DNA of 64,000 nucleotides from Purshia tridentata (taxonomy: Eukaryota; Streptophyta; Magnoliopsida; Rosales; Rosaceae), in NCBI GenBank assembly GCA_003254885.1, contig QANT01005748.1:59920-123919 (forward strand), given 5' to 3'. Of this stretch, positions 45,871 through 58,349 are shown in pieces. The notes beneath the pieces were generated by a model that ran no database searches, was not told where the DNA came from, and worked only from the letters and a program-made list of their open reading frames with translations. Both the position numbers and the translations under genes were made by a program. The first letter of the stretch is position 1. Each line of letters opens with the position of its first letter.

Positions 45871-48800
45871 ACTTACCAACCAAGAAAGTTTTGGTGTAAT
45901 TTTGACGAATTTGGACCCAGTATGCACCCAAATGATATTTTCGTGCATTCCTAACACCTAAAGAAGTTCCTTAGGGTTAGCACGCTAATCGAGACATGAG
46001 AAAGTGCTTCTCAATTTCTTTCTTGCCAACCGAGCACGTTTTGATGCAATTTAGACGAAACTAAACTGAGTATGCACTGAAATGATGTTTTCGTTACTTC
46101 TAAACACGAAATGTGCTTCTTTAGGGCGAGAATACTCATCCAAGGATACGAAAGTGCTTCCCTATGTCTTTCTTTTCAACCTTTAACGTTTTGGTGCAAC
46201 TTCAACCAAATTGGACTAAGTGTGCACCGAAATGATGTATTCGTACATTCTCAGTGCCTAAAGTGATTCTTTAGGGCTTAAACACTAATAGAGACATGAG
46301 AAAGTGCTTCCCCACGTCTTTCTTGCCAACCGGGGACATTTTGGTTTAACTTTTATCAAATTGGACTTAGTGTGCACCAAAATGATGTCTTCGTACATTC
46401 TTAGGGCTTAAAGTGGTTCTTTAGGGTTAGCATGCTAATATCGAGACATGAGAAAGTGCTTCCTCATGTCTTTCTGGCTAACCAAGAAAGTTTTGGTGCA
46501 ACTTTGATAAATTTGGACCTAGTATGCACCGAAATAATGTTTTCGTCCATTCCTAAGACCTAAAGTGGTTCTTTAGGGCTAGCACACTAATCAAGACATG
46601 AGAAAGCTCTTCTAAATGTCTTTCTTGCCAACCGGGCACGTTTTCACGCAATTTAGACGAAAGTGGACTGAGCATGCACCGAAATGATGTTTTCGTTACT
46701 TCTAAAGATGAAATGTGCTTCTTTAGGGCGAGAATGCTTAACCAAGCACGAGAAAGTGCTTCCCCATGTGTTTTTTGTCAACTAAGCACGTTTTCGTGTA
46801 ACTTCAACCAAACTGGACTATGTGTGCACCGAAATGACGTATTCGTGCATTCTTAGCGCCTAAAGTAGTTCTTTAGGGCATGAACGCTAAAGACACGAAA
46901 AAGTGGTTCACCACGTCTTTCGAGCCAACTAGGAACGTTTTGTTTTAACTTTAATCAAATTGGACTTAGTGCACACCAAAATTACGTTTTCACGCATTCT
47001 TAGGGCCTAAAATGGTTCTTTAGGGTTAGGAGGCTAATATCGAGATAAGAAAAAGTGCTTACTCATGTTTTTCTTGCCAACCATAAAAGTTTTGGTGCAA
47101 TTTGGACAAATTTGGACCCAGTACGCACCAAAATCATGTTTTCGTGCATTCCTAACACATAAAGTGGTTCTTTAGGGCTAGCACGCTAATCGAGACATGA
47201 GAAAGTGCTTCTCAATATGTTTCTTGCCAACTGGACACGTTTTGATGCGATTTAGATGAAAGTGGACTAAGTATGCACCGAAATGATGTTTTCGTTACTT
47301 CTATACACGAAATGTGCTTCTTTACGGCGCGAATGCTCATCCAAGGATACGAAAGTGCTTCCTCATGTCTTTCTTGTTAACCGATAACGTTTTGGTGCAA
47401 CTTCAACCAAGTTGGACTAAGTGTGCAGTGAAATAACGTATTCGTGCATTCTTAGGGCATAAAGTGTTTCTTTAAGGTTAGCACGCTAATCGAGACATGA
47501 GAAAGTGCTTCTCAATGTCTTTCCTACCAACCAAGCATGTTTTGATGCAATTTAGACGAAAGTGGACTGAGTATGCACCGAAATAATGTTTTCGTTACTT
47601 CCAAACACGAAATGTGCTTTTTTAGGGCGAGAATGCTCGTCCAAGCATGAGAAAGTGCCTCCCCATGTCTTTCTTGTCAACCGAGAACATTTTGGTGCAA
47701 CTTTACCCAAATTGTACTGAGTGTGAACATAAATGACTTTTTCGTTCATTCTTCACACATAAAGTGGTTCTTGAGGGCTAGCATGCTAATCGAGACATTA
47801 GAGAGTGCTTCCCTACGTCTTTCTTGCCAACTGGTAACGTTTTGGTTTAACTTTAATCAAATTGGACTTAGTGTGCACCAAAATGACTTTTTCGTAAATT
47901 CATAGGGCCCAAAGTGGTTCTTTAGGATTAGCATGCTAATATCGAGACATGAGAAAGTGCTTCCTCTTGTCTTTCTTGCCAACCAAGAAAGTTTTGGTGC
48001 AATTTGGATGAATTTGGACCCAGTATGCATCGAAATGATGTTTTCGTGCATTCCTAACACCTAAAATGGTTCTTTAGGGCTAGCACGCTAATCGAGACAT
48101 GGGAAATTGCTTCTCAATGTCTTTTTTGCCAACCAGACACGTTTTGATGCAATTTAGACGAAAGCGGACTGAGTATGCATCGAAATGATGTTTTCGTTAC
48201 TTCTAAAACAAAATGTGCTTCTTTAGGGCGAGAATGCTAATCCAAGCGTGAGAATGTGCTTCCCCATGTCTTTCTTGTCAACTGAGAATGTTTTGGTGCA
48301 ACTTTAACCAACTTGTACTGAGTGCGCACCGGAATGACGTTTTCGTTCATTCTTAACACCTAAAGTGATTCTTTAGGGGTAGCACGCTAAGCGAGACATG
48401 AGAAAGTGCTTCTCAATGTCTTTCTTGCCAACCGGGCACGTTTTGATGCAATTTAGATGAAAGTGGACTGAGTAAGCACCGAAATGATGTTTTCGTTACT
48501 TTAAACACGAAATGTGCTTCTTTAGGGTGACAATGCTCTTCCAAGCGTGATAAAGTGCTTCCCTTTGAGTTTCTTGTCAAACGAGCAAGTTTTCGTACAA
48601 CTTCAACCAAATTGGACTAAGTGTGCACCGAAATGACGTATTCGTGCATTCATAGGGCCTAAAGTGTTTTTTTAGTGTTAGTTCACTAATATCGAGACAT
48701 GAGAAACTGCTTCCTGATGTCTTTCTTGCCAACCAAGAAAGTTTTGGTGCAATTTGGACAAATTTGGACCCAGTATGCACCGAAATGATGTTTTCGTGCA

Positions 48801-49452
48801 TTCCTAACACCTAAATGTTGTGTTCGTGCATTCCTAACACCTATAGTGGTTCATTAGGGCTAGCATGCTAATCGAGGCTAGAGAAAGTGCTTCTCAATAT
48901 CTTTCTTGCCAACCGGGCGCGTTTTGATGCAATTTAGACGAAGCACCGAAATGTTGTTTTCGTTACTTCTAAACACGAAATGTGCTGCTTTAGGGCGAGA
49001 ATGCTCATCCAAGCGTGAGAAAGTGGTTCCCCATGTGTTTCTTGTCAACCGAGCACGTTTCCGTGTAATTTCAACCAAATTGGACTAAATGTGTACTAAA
49101 ATGAAGTATTCGTGCATTCTTTGTGCCTAAAGTGGTTCTTTAGGGCTTGAATGCTAATTGAGACACGAGACAGTGCTTCCCCTCGTCTTTCTTGCCAACC
49201 GGGAACGTTTCGGTTTAACTTTAATCAAATTCGACTTAATGTGCACTAAAATGACGTTTTGGTGGATTCTTAGGGCCTAAAGTGGATCTTTAGAGTTAGC
49301 ACGCTAATATCGAGACATGAGAAATTGCTTCATCTTGTCTTTCTTGCCAACCAAGAAAGTTTTGGTGCAATTTGGACAAATTTGGACCTAGTATGCATTG
49401 AAATGATGTTTTTGTGCATTCCTAACACCTAAAGTGGTTCTTTAGGGCTAGC
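45871..49452 (-). repeat. Satellite array, ~150-bp monomer, - orientation
   Basis: About 24 monomers. The TGATGTTTTCGTTAC-type monomer recurs near 46,081, 46,681, 47,281, 47,581, 48,185, 48,482 and 48,952, with spacings of about 600, 600, 300, 604, 297 and 470 bp. So a 4-mer unit is common and shortened by local deletions. It ends GGGCTAGC at 49,452, where CTAGC is the target duplication of the Athila element. Confidence 0.92.
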
Positions 49453-51240
49453 CGTTGTATGTTTTATTAGAGCCAAAATAAGGTTTTAAAATTAGAGCTC
49501 TAATTTACTAGCATGTGCACGAGTCCCAAAGTAGCAAGACATGCAAATAACGAGGTCAATCCCTCAGAGAAGAGTATTGATGTATAAATTAGCACTCTAA
49601 CTAATTTCAATTAAATCACACACTATCACACACACAATCAGGGGGTTTAAAAAGGTTTAGTAAACTAATAAATGTTACGTGCAAGAAAGTAGACGGAAAT
49701 CAATATAATAAAAGCACTAGGGTTTAGATTCTACCACGTAGCACACTATCTTCCATTCCTATGGATTCCATCCAATTAATAACATGTATATTCATAAAGT
49801 CTAACTACTAAAAGCTTTGGCTATTTCCCTTTGGCGTTATATGTTCCTTATGCATGTACTAAGAGCTTATCGGGCCTACCCTAGCAAGTTAACCTGCATG
49901 TTCCTAGATAAACTATGGCAATCACCCATGCAAGAGTCATTAAGTTCTATGAAGATGTAAAACACACAAATCACCTTTCCAAAACAATGTACACGGTGCA
50001 AATCTATGATCCCTTCACCCAAGGATAAGTTCTTAGGCTATCTCCCTGTTGCCTATTGAAATTATCATCCTTTCGAGCTTATTTAATTTCACAACATAAT
50101 CTAGATGCATTTAACATATGGTGATTAGTCAAAGGTGCCATACAAATAGAATCAATTTAAACAGAGATCCAAGATTTATAAACATGCATGTATTGAACTT
50201 CAACAATCCATAAGAAAATTAGGTAGCATGACTAGGGCTTCATCCTAGCCCTAACTGTAAATTTAGCAAGACATACTTAACAATAAAAGCCTTAAAAACA
50301 TAATTAAAACTAAGGAAATAGAGAAGGAAAAAGGGAAGCAAGCCATGGGCAGCAAGATTGAGCAGCGGCGACAACTGGACAATAGTGGTGGTGCTGTCAC
50401 GGTGGCACTGGTGGTGTACGGTAGCAAGGGAAGCAGCTCCTCTTCCTTGGGTGGCGTCGGCAAGGTCACAGCAAGACCAAGCTTCCTCTCCCCTTGGCTA
50501 GCCGAATTCCCCTCTCTTCTCTCTCTCTAAATTTTGAATTTCTGTGCAAAAGTTAATCCCCAAATTTTGAAGCATAATGGGGTTTATATAGGGAGGCTTT
50601 CTTTGGAGAAGAGGGGAAAGGAAAGCACTGAAAATTAGGGTTTGGAGGCTAGGTATTTGTGGCAACCCTAGGGCCTTGGCCCATAAGCACATTCAGCTAC
50701 CCCTAGGGTTTTTAATCCCTTGGGCTTGCGGCACTTAAGCCCACTCCACCTTGCGCATGCCTCTGCAGTGATCCACTTGACTCTTGGCCCAATTGACTTC
50801 GTAAAAGGTGGCCCACTACTCTTTAGAAGCTTCTAGAATACTTTCCTTCATATTTCATAATTCCCCTATGAAATGATTGCACTAGGGTTTTGCTTTCCTA
50901 GTTCAACTAGGATTTATCTTTCCTAGTCCAACTAGGGTTAGGTTTTCCTGGTCAAACTAGGATTCCTCATTTCTGACCTTGGACACTGATGGTTTTCCTG
51001 GTCTGTCTAGGATTCCTTGTTTAAGTAGGATTTCAGCTCTCCTAGTTCCATCAAGTTTTCTTTAGTTTCCTTGCTTGATTTGGAAATGTCTAAAAATAGC
51101 TCTTTTGGCTTCTTTTTCCTCATTTGCTCCAAAATACCTACAAAATGCTAAAGCAAAGCAAAATCACACAGAACGCCAAGTTCTAGCGTTCTTGGTTAAG
51201 GAGTTAGCATAAGAAAGTGTGCGAAAATGCACACTTAACA
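49453..51240 (-). repeat. Athila 3' LTR
   Basis: 1,788 bp. On - it starts TGTTAAGTGTGCATTTTCGC and ends CATACAACG (the expected terminal CA has become CG). It is highly similar to the 5' LTR, which is longer mainly through a 104-bp tandem duplication. TATATAAAC lies near 50,581-50,590 on -. CCTAGTT/AACTAGG palindromes occupy about 50,890-51,060. Confidence 0.9.
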
Positions 51241-51254
51241 CACCCCCAAACTTC
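51241..51254 (-). other. Polypurine tract of Athila element
   Basis: On - it reads GAAGTTTGGGGGTG directly before the 3' LTR start TGTTAA. This is the plus-strand priming site of LTR retrotransposons. The same motif precedes the 3' LTR at 33,070. Confidence 0.82.
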
Positions 51255-53046
51255 GACTTTGCTAGTCCTCGAGCAAAGAAAATAAAAACAAAAACTCAAA
51301 GACCGACTCTAAAATTGACTGCTTCCCAACAAATGAATTAATGTACACTATTAATATCAATTATCACAAGCAAGCACATGTATCAGGCATTCATCGAATT
51401 CAAGAAATAGCTACAATGCATACCTTACTTCTCCATTGTCATCTATACGATCCCTTGCATAAACCCATGTGTTAGATAAACAGTTAAGATAAGTTATATA
51501 CAAGTTAACTTCAACTCCAATCCTCACTAGGCATACTCTCAGCAATAAACACTTAGAAATTGGGTTGATTGTGTGCTCTCACGGTAAATGTGAAAATAAG
51601 ATATACAAGTTCACATATTAGCATTGAATAAACAAGGCACAGATAGAAGGAGTGTGATCTCATGAATGAATGCCAATGAACTTGAAATGGAATCACTAAT
51701 CATAAGCTTTTCTCCTATTCAATCTCCACACCAAAGGATTACACCTTACCTCGGATCATAAAGGACTTTTATGGGTTAAAATGAAGGCTTCGGTTTAGGT
51801 ATGGTATTGAAATGAAAGGAAAATACAATGGCTAGTACTATGGAATTTGTAACACAGTTAGGGCATACCTTGCTTATTTGCACTTCATAACTTGAATTTT
51901 GAACTTTTCGCTCCTTTTTTTTTTTTCTCCTCACTAGCCATAAGCTTATTCTTTTGTTAACTTCTTTCTTGGCATCGGCATAGTCTTTTTGGGCACTTCT
52001 TCTTTTCTTTTGTTTCAAGTCATGCATAATCAATTGTTTTGCGCCCTCCAATTCTTATGTAATCAAAAACGATAGTATAAGGATAAACGAGATAGGGAGT
52101 GTAACTCCCCTAAACTTACGGTTAAGTAAAGGTGTTTGGTGACAAAGAAAAGGCTAATTAAGGCTCAAAGTGGCTAGCTAGCTGTAGACACAATGTGGTT
52201 GGCTTTTCGGCTAGAAGGGTAAAGAAACATGGCCTAAGATCAACTCCTTGGCGCAATGTAATCTCTAAATGCGTCAAATAGAATAAAAGAGAAGTTCTAA
52301 CAAAAAAGATTCAAGATATGTGTGCATTTCAAGTGTATGACCAAATGAATGAATAATGAAATCAAAACAATGACTTAAATAACAAAAATAAGATTAGAAT
52401 GGCATGCACACTCACGAATTAAAGACAGGTTCAATAGCTCACATGGTCATATAAGTCTACTCTAACAAGTATAAAACACATTTAACATGCATATCACTAC
52501 TCAAGTTCATAGAAGGGAAATATAGATCACATGGAGTTGTAAAATAGACATGTAACGTCAAGTGAACAAGGTGAAAAGTGACAACTTGTGCAAGGCTAAC
52601 GATGCAGTTCTACAAGCATACAATCATGTCAAGTGTTGGGAAACCTAAAAACACATGTTGCAAGATCCTTAGAAAGTTAAATACAAATTGAAATTGAACC
52701 AACCCTCAAGGAATTGCCTTTCAATTTAGTACCTGAAAGAACAACCCTAATGCAATTAGGATTGAGTCTTAGGGTTTTTGGACTCTAAAACAAAAACTTT
52801 TTTTTTTTCCAAAACTAAATTAAAGCCATTCCCCCTAAACTTAAATGAAACATTGTTCTGAATGTTTAAAGAACTGTGCCTGCAATGCTCAAATAAATAA
52901 GGGAAATGCAATGAAAAGACAAAAACTTTCAACTACAAGAAACAAAAGCGTACCTTTGTGCCATGCGGTTGGTTTTTGTCCTCCAAAGCTTGGGTTGCCT
53001 CCCAGTAGCGCTAAGTTTTACGTCTTCAGCCAGACCAGATTATCCA
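51255..53046 (-). other. Athila 3' untranslated region
   Basis: 1.8 kb between integrase stop and polypurine tract. No long frame resembles a known protein, and the envelope-like gene of some Athila elements is not recognisable. It contains A/T-rich runs (about 51,906-51,925 and 52,797-52,809) and the conserved GGGAGGCAACCC motif on - (about 52,990-53,003). Homologous sequence lies at 19,122-19,950 and 30,076-33,069. Confidence 0.72.
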
Positions 53047-53965
53047 CTAAAACGTGATGTTCTCCTCCTCCAAATCCACGTCAGACTCCAAATATCTCTT
53101 GAGGCGATGCCCATTTACTGTGAATGTCGTCCCATGTTGGAGGTTCTTGATTTCTACGGCTTCATAAGGGAATACCTTAACCACTTCATATGGCCCAGTG
53201 CATCGTGAACACAGCTTTCCAGGGAACAGTCGTAACCGGGAATTAAAGAGCAAGACCTTCATACCTATAGTAAACTCTTTCGGCACCAATTTCTTGTCAT
53301 GGTAACGCTTTGTCTGTTCCTTGTGCAACTTCGTATTTTCATATGTAAATTGCTGAATCTCCTCCAATTCACCAAGTTGTAATTTTCTTTGGTCCCCAAC
53401 ATTTGAAGGTCAAAATTTAGCCTCTTAATTGCCCAGAATGCTTTATGCTCAAGCTCAACCGGCAAGTGACACGCTTTCCCATAAATCAGTCGGTACGGCG
53501 ACATTCCAATCGGCATCTTGTACATTGTGCGGTAAGCCCATAAAGCGTCATTTAGCTTAGTAGACCAGTCCTTGCGGTTCAGATTTACCGTCCTTTCCAG
53601 AATGAATTTGATTTCACAATTTGAAATCTCCACCTGCCCATTTGTCTGCGGATGGTGTGGGGAAGCCACTTTGTGGTGTACTCCATACTTTGTCATTAAT
53701 TGGCTAAATATTTGTTGCAGAAGTGAGTTCCACCATCGCTAATTATCACTCTCGGAGTGCCAAACTGTGCAAAGATATTGTTCTTGATAAAGCTAAGGAC
53801 AACCCTTGCATCATTTGTTCTCGTGGCGATGGCTTCTACCCACTTGGATACATAATCCACTCCTACTAGTATATACTCATAACCAAATGAAGATGGAAAT
53901 GGTCTCATGAAATCTATTCCCCATACATCAAAAATTTCCACTTCAAGTATGTAGTTCAAGGGCAT
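53047..53965 (-). pseudogene. Athila integrase core and C-terminus
   Basis: The core runs 53,965-53,696 with [13 protein letters not shown] (first catalytic Asp) and [14 protein letters not shown] (second Asp). A frame change at about 53,696 leads to [20 protein letters not shown] (catalytic Glu in the QVE motif). Another frame change near 53,367 leads to the C-terminal part ([39 protein letters not shown]), which resembles the DNA-binding end of gypsy integrases. It ends EEENITF at 53,047. All three catalytic residues are present, but the frame is broken at least twice. Confidence 0.85.
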
Positions 53966-55206
53966 CTGTTCCGTTGATTAATATTTCCCATTTTCTGACA
54001 CCTGTCACAAGTTTTGTAGAATTTTTGACAGTCTCGAAAAATAAAGGGCCAGAAAAAACCTGATTGGAGAATCTTGTATGTTGTTTTGGTCGCTCCGCCA
54101 TGTCCTCCACATTCGGTTCCATGACACATTTCAATCACATGTCTCTGCTCACTTTCAGGTATGCATCGACGAACGAGTTGATCAGCTCCAAACCTGAACA
54201 AATAAGGGTTATCCCACACATATTTCCTAGCATCATGCAGAAACTTCTTCCTTTGCCCTATTGTTAGCTCATCTGGCATCATCCCACTTGCTAAATAGTT
54301 TGCTATATCAGCATACCAAGGGAGTTCTTCGTCAATAATAAACAACTGCTCATCAGGGAATGACTCTCTCAGGGGCAGTGTATCCTCTTTGGCTTGCTCA
54401 ATGTTGACTAATCTGCTCAAGTGGTCAGCAACCACATTCTCACATCTTTTTTTGTCCTTGATCTCGATATCAAATTCTTGAAGGAGTAAGGTCCATCTTA
54501 TCAACCTCGGCTTGGTATCTTTCTTATGCAACAGATACTTGAGAGTTGCATGATCATTGTAAATAGTGATTTTGGACCCTATCAAGTAACTCCGAAACTT
54601 TTCCAACGCAAAAATTACGGCCAACATCTCCTTCTCAGTTGTGGAATAGTTCAACTGTGCATCATTGAGAGTTTTGCTTGCATAATATATCACGTATGGC
54701 AACTTGTTGACTCTCTGCCCTAACACAACTCCAATAGCATAATCGCTTGCATCGCACATGAGTTCAAACGATAAATCCCAATCTGGTGGTCTGATGATTG
54801 GAGCAGTGGTGAGTAACTTTTTCAGCTTGTTAAATGCATTCAAACAATCCTCATCTATTTCAAAATTGACTTCCTTTTGCAGTAACGTGCACAGAGGCCA
54901 TGAGATTTGGGAAAAATCCTTTATGAATCTTATATAAAATCCTGCATGTCCTAGAAAACTCCTCACCTCCTTCACACTTGAGGGTGGTGGCAACTTCGTA
55001 ATTACGTCTATCTTTGCCTTGTCTACCTGTATGTCGTCCTTTGAAATGATATGTCCAAGGACAATTCCTTGTTGTACCATAAAATGACACTTTTCCCAAT
55101 TCAGCACCAAGTTGGCTTCTTGACACCTTTGTAGCGCTTTCCCAATTGTCAAGACACGAATCAAATGACGAACCAAAAGTAGAAAAGTCATCCATAAAAA
55201 CCTCAA
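53956..55206 (-). pseudogene. Athila RT thumb, RNase H and integrase zinc domain
   Basis: An open frame of 416 codons. After a frameshift near 55,150 it continues RT ([54 protein letters not shown]). The RNase H follows ([49 protein letters not shown]) with its acidic residues kept. The end carries the HHCC zinc domain of integrase ([16 protein letters not shown] to KTCDRCQK). It overlaps the integrase core region by ten bases in another frame. Confidence 0.87.
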
Positions 55207-55655
55207 TGATTCGCTCCACCATGTCAGAGAAAATTGACATCATGCACCTTTGAAATATAGTTGGAGCGTTGCACAATCCGAACGGCATTCTCCGATAAGC
55301 AAAAGTACCAAAGGAGCATGTGAAAGTTGTCTTCTCTTAGTCCTCAGGTGCAATTAGGATTTGGTTGTACCCATTATAATCATCCAAGAAACAGTAGTGC
55401 CTGTGTCCCGCTAGTCTCTCAAGCATTTGATCAATGAATGGCAAATAGAAATGATCTTTCCTCGTCGCCATGTTCAGCTTCCTATAGTCAATACACACGT
55501 GCCACCCAGTCTATGTTCGTTGTGGAACCAACTCATCTGCATCATTCTTCACCACCGTAATTCCACTCTTCTTGGGCACAACTTGGACAGGGCTAATCCA
55601 TTGCGAATCACTTATTAGAAAAATAATTCCAACATCCAATATCTTGAGCACCTCT
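55150..55655 (-). pseudogene. Athila RT palm, broken
   Basis: Contains VCIDYRKLN, the stretch RRMPFGLCNAPTIFQRCM (near 55,255-55,290) and FMDDF (catalytic Asp pair near 55,187-55,195). In-frame stops occur near 55,513 and 55,337, and a one-base shift near 55,150 moves the frame into the RT/RNase H piece downstream. The FMDD box, instead of YVDD, is common in the Athila group. Confidence 0.82.
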
Positions 55656-56090
55656 TTATGAACAACTTCCTTCAATGTTGGGTTCAGCTGTCTTTGCGCA
55701 TATATGATGCATGCACATTGATGGTGAGATCCCCTTAATATCGGCTATGGTCCATCCCAGAGCCAGTCGGTTGGCTCTCAACACTCTCAGCAATCTCTTT
55801 TCTTCTCCCTTGCTCAAATTTGATGCAATTATTATTGGCAAGCTCTCATTCTCCCCCAAAACTGCATATTTAAGATGTTTTGGCAACGGCTTCAATTCCA
55901 GTGTAGGTGGTTGATCTATGGATGGAACCAATTTAGAGTTTGGATATGATATTCTTTCAAACTGTTCCTCCCATTTCTTTTTATAGACGAAATGCTGACC
56001 ATCTCCCACCATCAACACCTCAAAAGTGGTTTCTTCAATCAGATTGTCTGGAGTGGATTCCATAATTTCCCGTACTAAATGGTCAACCAT
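55656..56090 (-). pseudogene. Athila pol N-terminal linker to RT
   Basis: 144 codons overlapping the end of the protease frame by 16 bases. It contains PPTLELKPLPKHLKYAVLGE and LRVLRANRLALGWTIADIKG, the conserved stretch that leads into RT in Athila and related elements. It is followed by the broken palm segment. Confidence 0.8.
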
Positions 56091-56593
56091 ATCAACTCTT
56101 GGGCAACATCCTCCTCACGAAGGTATCGCATTGCATCGAAAACATCAAAGTCAACTGTCTCTCCCAAAACTGTCATAGTGAGCCTCCCAGTACTCACATC
56201 AATCTTTGTGTCTGTAGTCACCATGAATGGTCTCCCCAAGATGATTGGCAACCCTTTTCCTCTTGAAGGAACATCTTCCATTTCTAAAATAATGAAATTA
56301 GTTGGCATGATCAAATCAACGACCTTAACAAGCACATCTTCTATGACTCCCTTTGGAACCTTCACCAAGCAGTCTGCTAGTTGTAGAGTCATATTGGTGG
56401 GTTTAAGGTTCCCCAAACCCAATTGCATAAAAACTGAATATGGCATCAGGTTAATACTTGCTCCCAAGTCCAACAGTGCCTTCTCAAACCTGTGATTCCC
56501 TACCAAAAATGGAATTGTGAAGCTTCCAGGATCCTTCAGCTTGGGTGGCAAATTCCTAAGTAAGACTGCACTCACCTCTTCACTCAGAGCCAC
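56075..56593 (-). pseudogene. Athila aspartic protease
   Basis: An open frame of 172 codons. The catalytic motif ALLDLGASINLMPYSVF lies near 56,430-56,480, with the flap region and ILGRPFMVTT (near 56,220-56,245) downstream. A Leu between Asp and Gly is usual for Athila proteases. It is separated from the upstream linker by a short broken stretch (56,594-56,761) that still holds capsid-protease linker text. It processes the Gag-Pol polyprotein. This domain alone looks intact, but it is part of a broken pol. Confidence 0.83.
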
Positions 56594-56761
56594 TCATTCA
56601 TGGTCTTTTAACCTCCTCTTATGTGTGCACAACTCCTTTAAAAACTTGGCATACTTGGGAATCTGACCAATAGCATCAAGTAGGGGGATGTTAATTTCTA
56701 CCTTCTTAAATATCTCTAGGATCTCTTTTGCTTGTTCATCCTTAGCTTGCTTCTTTCTACT

Positions 56762-57163
56762 CTATGGAAAAGGTAGTGGAGTTCTAGGTACAGGTGAGAT
56801 GTCCACGACCTTCCTACTAGCCTGAGCTGCCTCACGTTTCTCTTTCTCCTTCCTCTCTTCTTCTTCCTTTTCCTTTAATTTCCTTTCTTCATCTCTTTTG
56901 GCTTGTTTAGGGTCTAGTATCTGGACCACATCATCATCATCATCATCCACTTCGTTCTCCTTTGTCCTTTGAGCATTACCCACTTTGTTATCTATCACTT
57001 TCCCACATCTCAATGTTGTGATTGCTTCAACTTCCCCTTTGGTCACTTTATCCAAGGCTGCAGTCACTTGCTCCAATTGAGTTTCCACGTTAGATATAGC
57101 TTTTGCAGTTTCAGTCAATTGCTCTTCAGTTCTGCTCATGAATGATTTTGTGTTCTTGGACAT
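56762..57163 (-). pseudogene. Athila Gag C-terminal linker
   Basis: 133 codons: a heptad-like helical part (TETAKAISNVETQLEQVTAA), then an Asp run (VDDDDDDVVQIL) and a highly charged Lys/Glu stretch to 56,830, ending in a Pro-rich tail and a stop. It lies between Gag core and protease, the usual place of the Athila spacer. No zinc knuckle is seen. The Asp and Lys/Glu runs come from simple GAT and GAA/AAG repeats. Confidence 0.72.
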
Positions 57164-57301
57164 TGAAGTTACTTTGAGCTAGTGTGGCCATCATATCTTT
57201 TAAATATGTATTTCTTGGTTCAGCATGAGACACGGTGCTTGGCCTCCTCTCAGTATTTCCCCCTTGAGTTACAACTTGCTCCTTACTTAGATATGCAATT
57301 C

Positions 57302-58084
57302 CTATGGTTGCCCTTTGAATTGATTGGTCATCATCACTTGCATCATTTGCTTGAGTTCAGCAACTTCAGTTTCCACCTTACTCATTTTCTCTGCTTCTCT
57401 TTTTCTACTTCCCAATTTGAAATTCAGAGCCAACGTGTCAAACAAGACCCATGCGTCTGCAAAAGACTTTTCTTTGAGTGCTCCACCACAAGTCATGTCG
57501 ATCATTATGCGTTCTTGCTCTTGTAGCCCTTTATAAAAGTACTCAATTAACATCCATGGAGCAAATCGATGATGTGGACATGAATTAAGAAGCTCTTGGT
57601 ATCTTTCCCAGCTCTCGCCAAAAGTTTCCTCCTCGGTTTGAGTGAATCCAAGAATTTTCTTCCTTATAGTCATGGTTTTGCTAGTGGGATAGAACTTCTT
57701 GAGGAACATGGATGCCAAATCCTCCCATGAGTCAATTGATGCTACTTGCAAAGAATACAGCCAACTCTTAGCTTTTTCTTTAAGAGAAAATGGGAACATT
57801 CTTAACTTCCTTTGCTCAATACTTAAGCCCTTCAGTTTGCCAATTTCGCAAATTGCATGGAATTCCTTCAAGTGCAAATACAGATCTTCTCCTTCATGGC
57901 CATAATAGATTGGTAGTAACTTAATCATCCCACTTTGAATCTCAAATTGCTTGGCCTCCACTCGAGGAGAGGCTATGCTTGTGGGCTGCATCGACAACGT
58001 GGGGGTAGAAAAATCACTTAAGGGTCTTGCATATTGAGGTTGTTCCAGCTCCCCCTCTCCATCTTCATTCTCAGCTGGAGGCAT
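57302..58084 (-). pseudogene. Athila Gag core
   Basis: An open frame of 260 codons starting MPPAENEDGEGELEQPQYA. It contains FEIQSGMIKLLPIYYG, RKLRMFPFSLKEKAKSWLYS, SWEDLASMFLKKFYP and ESWERYQELLNSCPHHRF, the classical retrotransposon-gag motif series, then CGGALKEKSF. It ends at a stop at 57,302. Sequence at 58,085-58,200 continues upstream to a possible earlier start. This is the least damaged coding part of the element. Confidence 0.85.
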
Positions 58085-58329
58085 ATATAGTCTCCACTAT
58101 AGTTCGAATGGGTCTCCAAGTGATTCCAGGCACACCTCTACTACCACTTATCATCCTCTCAACTTCTTCATGAGTAATGGGAGTGACTTTGGAACTTGAT
58201 CCCTCCATTGTTCCTAAAAACAAAGAAAAATCAGAATTCTAAAACAAAACCAAATCAAAAACAAAAACTCATTTACAATGATTAAATTGTAAATATTTAA
58301 ACTAGTAATCAACACCAATAACGCTTCCT

Positions 58330-58349
58330 TGGCAACGGCGCCAAAAACT
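58330..58349 (-). other. Primer binding site, Asp-tRNA type
   Basis: On -, the two bases AG and then TTTTTGGCGCCGTTGCCA follow the 5' LTR end at 58,350. The core TGGCGCCGTTGCC is the Athila-type primer complement to tRNA-Asp. Confidence 0.82.

Noticed and set aside
51776-52051. A 91-codon Lys-rich frame as an Athila envelope-like protein
   Set aside because: It is too short, has no membrane segment or signal peptide, and lies in AT-rich untranslated sequence.
53047-57163. Overlapping + strand ORFs opposite Athila pol and Gag
   Set aside because: They are shadows of the - strand frames that show RT, RNase H, integrase and Gag motifs.
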